Positions 60,579-64,000 of a stretch of DNA of 64,000 nt are shown here, one piece after another. The stretch comes from Capsicum annuum (lineage: Eukaryota > Streptophyta > Magnoliopsida > Solanales > Solanaceae). The DNA lies in NCBI RefSeq assembly GCF_002878395.1, contig NC_061119.1, positions 46,447,131 through 46,511,130 of the forward strand, in the 5' to 3' direction. The stretch's first letter is position 1, and every line of letters begins with the position of its first letter. Below the pieces are notes generated by a model. It was not told the origin of the DNA. It ran no database searches and was given only the letters and a program-made list of their open reading frames with translations. Both the position numbers and the translations under genes were made by a program.

Positions 60579-63500
60579 ATATCTCCCACTTGGGATAATT
60601 TGTCATTGAATGAGATTGATTTAGATGGGAGAAACGACAAGATGAAGTACATACTAAACATGACCAGCTGAAACATGACTACCTGACTGACATTACTAAG
60701 ATTCATACTGAGCATGCATATCTGATGCATGATTTTATGACTGATCTAATACATGAATGTTTGACTGAGACTACTGATAAGCTGATCACGCATATCTGAT
60801 GCATGAATACATGACTGAACCGAATCATGAACATGTGACTGAACATGTAAGGGTAACAATACCAAGTTTGAAATAAAAATTGATCATGGAATTGAATACC
60901 ACATTTGTAACTAAAACCTGAACATGAAACTGGATAAGCTTCAGAAAAGCTATTACCTTAGGCTGAATCTAAGCTTAATTACTAAATATGCATGACCAGA
61001 AACATGAGAATGTAACTGGGTCTGGAACGTGATACATCTGCTGAATATCATGATCTAAACTATGTACCTTAAATACGTGTCATATAATTGAGATTGGAGA
61101 TAGAGGGTCAACCTATGGGTACCCACTACTCCAAAATGGATTCGTTACAAGAAAAGAGAAGCATATTTATCTCATGAAAGTTTCTGGGAATTATAGTTTT
61201 CTCCTTTTTGGGACACTAGGTCCCTAGAAGAATACTTACTTGACTGCGATACTAAGGAAAATTGGGATGATGCATAGGGAACTAATGAACTGAATTATGA
61301 CTTAATATCTGGGATATGAAACTAAGGCATGATACATGAACCAAGTTGAACACGCAACTACCTAGTTGATCCATCTTAGAATGATTACATTCATGAGATT
61401 CTGAATAGTTCAATTAGGTGGAAAGATGGGGAACCTCACCATCTGAACTTGTCTGTTCTGACTACTAAACTAAAGCACTGGCTTTGCAGACTAACTCATG
61501 CTAAAAACTTATACTCGATCTATAGATTTCTAATGACTATAAAGAGAAAGCAAATCTTCGCTTGGTCTAAGTAGGACATCTGAATGGAAGATCACTACAT
61601 GGTTGGGTTCTTATATTATGAGGCAAGGCCTATGAAACATCATCTAAGATAAAGTGACCAAACCTTATGTACTACAATTGAGACTACTAAAAAGGTTCAC
61701 ATAGTGTTGAGCAAGAATGCATAAACATACTAATTTATCTGATTAACTAAATGACTTATAGATGAACGTCAGCATATAAGATTGAACTGTATTTAGTCTG
61801 AACAACTAGCCTGAGGCTGTAGAGTATTATGCAAAGGAGGTAAGGACTGACTGAGTGACACGAGGTGACTGGGCATGGATTTATGAAAACTGTATTACTT
61901 GAAATTACAAGACCAAGCATATGACATGATTTAAAAACATTCCATAACAGAGGTATTGAAATACTAATGACTGAATAACTGATAGCTATATTCTATGGTC
62001 GAGTAATCCTAAAAGTGAACTGAGTTTTTGATCTGGCTGAACTAGGATTGGGACTGAGATTATAGATAAGACGATAATTGAGACTGTAACTATAACTAAG
62101 ATTGTAGCTGGGACTAAATACCGGTTTCTGATAACTAAGGTTTAGATTGGTATTGGGGTACTAAATTCTGAGACTGAACACTGATTACTGAGTTATGAAC
62201 GCTAAAACTGTAACTGAGATGGTAACTGAATTTGGATAGATGCATGATGAGGACTAATGTAGATCAAGGATGTGAATGTATATTCTTACTCACACTCTAT
62301 ACTTTTCCAACTTCTAATTACAACCTCTTGCTAGCCCTTTACTGGCATACTAATATGAAATTCAATCCTATCTTCATCATTAGACCCTTGTGTAAAATAA
62401 GCACGCAACAATCTTCCCTTAATTATAAAATATTTACTCTCTCCCTTCTAAGTGACTGCTCATCACCACACTATTTTCACAGGGAGAGCTTACTGAAGGA
62501 TTAAATCAGGAGGACCTGAAACATGAATGGACACTAACTAAACTTGACACTTGACTGGAGCCTGAGGAATAGAATATAAATATCCTGGATTTACAAGAGG
62601 TCTGAACTGAGGATATATATGACATAGTCTGAGCTTGGACAATCACTAGGAGTGGAACGTAAGTCATGTGGGCTAAACATACCGTAAAACATGGCATGAG
62701 TACATGAGTCATGAGCTGTATGACTTGAGTTTGGAGTTTTCTATATTTGTGGGACATGATTTGCATTACTGGGGAGAATAGAACTAAACTTCATATGCTA
62801 GGAACTGGAATTGTACATGATTCTATGGAAAGCGTATGAATATAAGCTGTGTTCATGGAACTGAGATGTGAAGCATGCATACGCATCATGCTGACTAAAG
62901 TACAAAACTCTGTACTGAGATCAGGATGGGTCTGGAATCATCTTTCCTTACTGCTTTTCTATACGTCCTGGCACTACTACTGGAATTTGAGATCTTGAAT
63001 TGGTCACTTGATCTACATCTCCCCATTAGCTTTAAGCCATCATCATAAGTCTGTGAACACTTTACTAAACTCTGAACTAAACTGCAATCATCATCATATA
63101 CTTACACTCTGTTCGACACATGCTTGCCTTACTAAACACATCATCTGATTTTTGTTTCTTTATATACTACTAATATTGCATCTCCTAATTCATATCTACA
63201 CCTTCATACTTAATTTTAGATTAATAATCTTAAATTATTACTTGCACTATTCAAGCCTACTGGTCTACCTTGGTACAACTATTCCCATGAATATATTATT
63301 TTCTCAATTTAGATAGTGCTATCCCAACTCTACTACTGCTAAACTCTTGGGTTCATGCTTCTAACTCTAGGTCATAAACTATCATAGGATCCTGCGAAGG
63401 GATCTGATGGCAATCTAATTTTAAGTTCGCGAATGAGTTCTCATGATCACAAATAAGATCTGTACAACATTGGAACATAACAAAGCTGATGGGATATATT

Positions 63501-63824
63501 TGAGCCTGTGGGCAATCCTATAACTGTCTGCGTGGACTGTCTGAGAAAGCCCTACCCCTAGGACCTTGAGCTTCACTGTTTATGTTACCTTGAAAGTAAC
63601 GTGGATTTGACATGAATGGAGCATTATGAGAACCTACATAAATTTCTTAAAGAACCTTTCTATAGCACGATCTAAAACATGAAACAAGGGAAACAATTCC
63701 TAAAACATCTCATAGCCTCTTTCACATAAATGTGGTGCATAACGCACCCATTTACAAGACTCTTCTAGATGCAGCTTTTCAGACTTCCTAGGACACTGTT
63801 AAACCTTAGGCTCTAATACCAATT
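60579..63824 (-). other. Non-coding interior of the second non-autonomous element
   Basis: There is no gag or pol sequence. It is rich in short gactga/catgactga phrases, like the interior at 3577-6389. It begins, on the minus strand, with the primer site and ends with a purine-rich tract (complement of 60580-60598). Confidence 0.7.
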
Positions 63825-64000
63825 TGTATCACTCCAAATCTGGTATTCAGAATGCTACATGGTGCTCATGACCCCGAAGGACCACAAGCTAACCCATGAC
63901 TAAAATCTGTAATAGAGCATTGAATAATACATTATAAATATGTGGAATATAAGCTGTAAGGCCATAAGGCTCAAAACTAAACTAACACCAAATATAATAC
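63825..64000 (-). repeat. 5' LTR of the second non-autonomous element, cut by the window edge
   Basis: It starts TGTATCACTCC and carries accccgaaggaccacaagctaacccatgac, the same end as at 57680 and 480. Only 176 bp are visible. Confidence 0.85.

Larger units (their letters stand above)
57637..64000 (-). mobile_element. Second non-autonomous long-LTR element, partial
   Basis: 3' LTR 57637-60578 (2942 bp, TGTAACACCCCG to TATTACA), non-coding interior 60579-63824, then the start of the 5' LTR at 63825, cut by the window edge. The primer site on the minus strand, TTGGTATTAGAGCCTAAGG (complement of about 63804-63822), resembles the tRNA-Met site. The interior aligns with that of 457-7709. No coding domain was found. 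The insertion is in repeat-rich sequence. Confidence 0.85.

Overview
This is plant nuclear DNA, almost certainly from a Solanaceae genome and probably Solanum. It is AT-rich, its protein genes are sparse, and most of it is transposable elements. The Solanaceae assignment rests on SolS/TS-type SINEs, Stowaway and hAT MITEs of familiar Solanaceae types, long-LTR Ty3/gypsy elements with tRNA-Met primer sites, and a large AT-rich endogenous pararetrovirus of solendovirus-like organisation. I recognise three host genes: a small heat-shock protein (20873-22357) and two CTR/COPT copper-transporter genes (23971-24321 and 26826-27272).

Layout. 1-13583 is one end of a CACTA (En/Spm) transposon read on the minus strand. 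Its terminus is at 13583, followed leftward by GACCAC..GTGGTC palindromes, an 88-bp tandem-repeat block, and a decayed TNP2-type transposase. The transposase is split by a non-autonomous LTR retrotransposon (457-7709, 5-bp target duplication). 14610-20491 is a Ty1/copia element with two 639-bp LTRs and a gtcac target duplication; it sits just upstream of the heat-shock gene. 20741-22546 is that gene, with its heat-shock element, TATA box, one intron carrying MITEs, and poly(A) signals. 23843-27272 holds the two COPT genes, separated by a solo LTR that contains a hAT MITE and abuts a SINE. 27828-36570 is a nearly complete, slightly decayed endogenous caulimovirid, one genome length (about 8.5 kb) opened at its primer-binding site, with rearranged viral scraps at the right end. 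37049-47093 is a Ty3/gypsy chromovirus with two mismatched LTRs, fused directly to a truncated second copy (47094-50363). 50364-57636 is gene-free repeat-rich sequence. 57637-64000 is a second copy of the non-autonomous LTR family seen at 457-7709, also on the minus strand and cut by the window end.

How the genes relate. The host island (20.7-27.3 kb) combines a histidine-rich small heat-shock protein under a textbook heat-shock promoter with one canonical copper transporter and one derived paralogue that has lost the Met-rich N-terminus and the MxxxM pore motif. The pararetrovirus has its ORFs linked by ATGA overlaps or near-abutting junctions, five premature stops and no frameshift in the main ORFs. 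It has an unusual pair of retropepsin-like segments, one at the C-terminus of the movement-protein ORF and one in the polymerase ORF. The LTR elements share a striking set of hairpin modules whose sequence changes between subfamilies while the palindromic form and position are kept.
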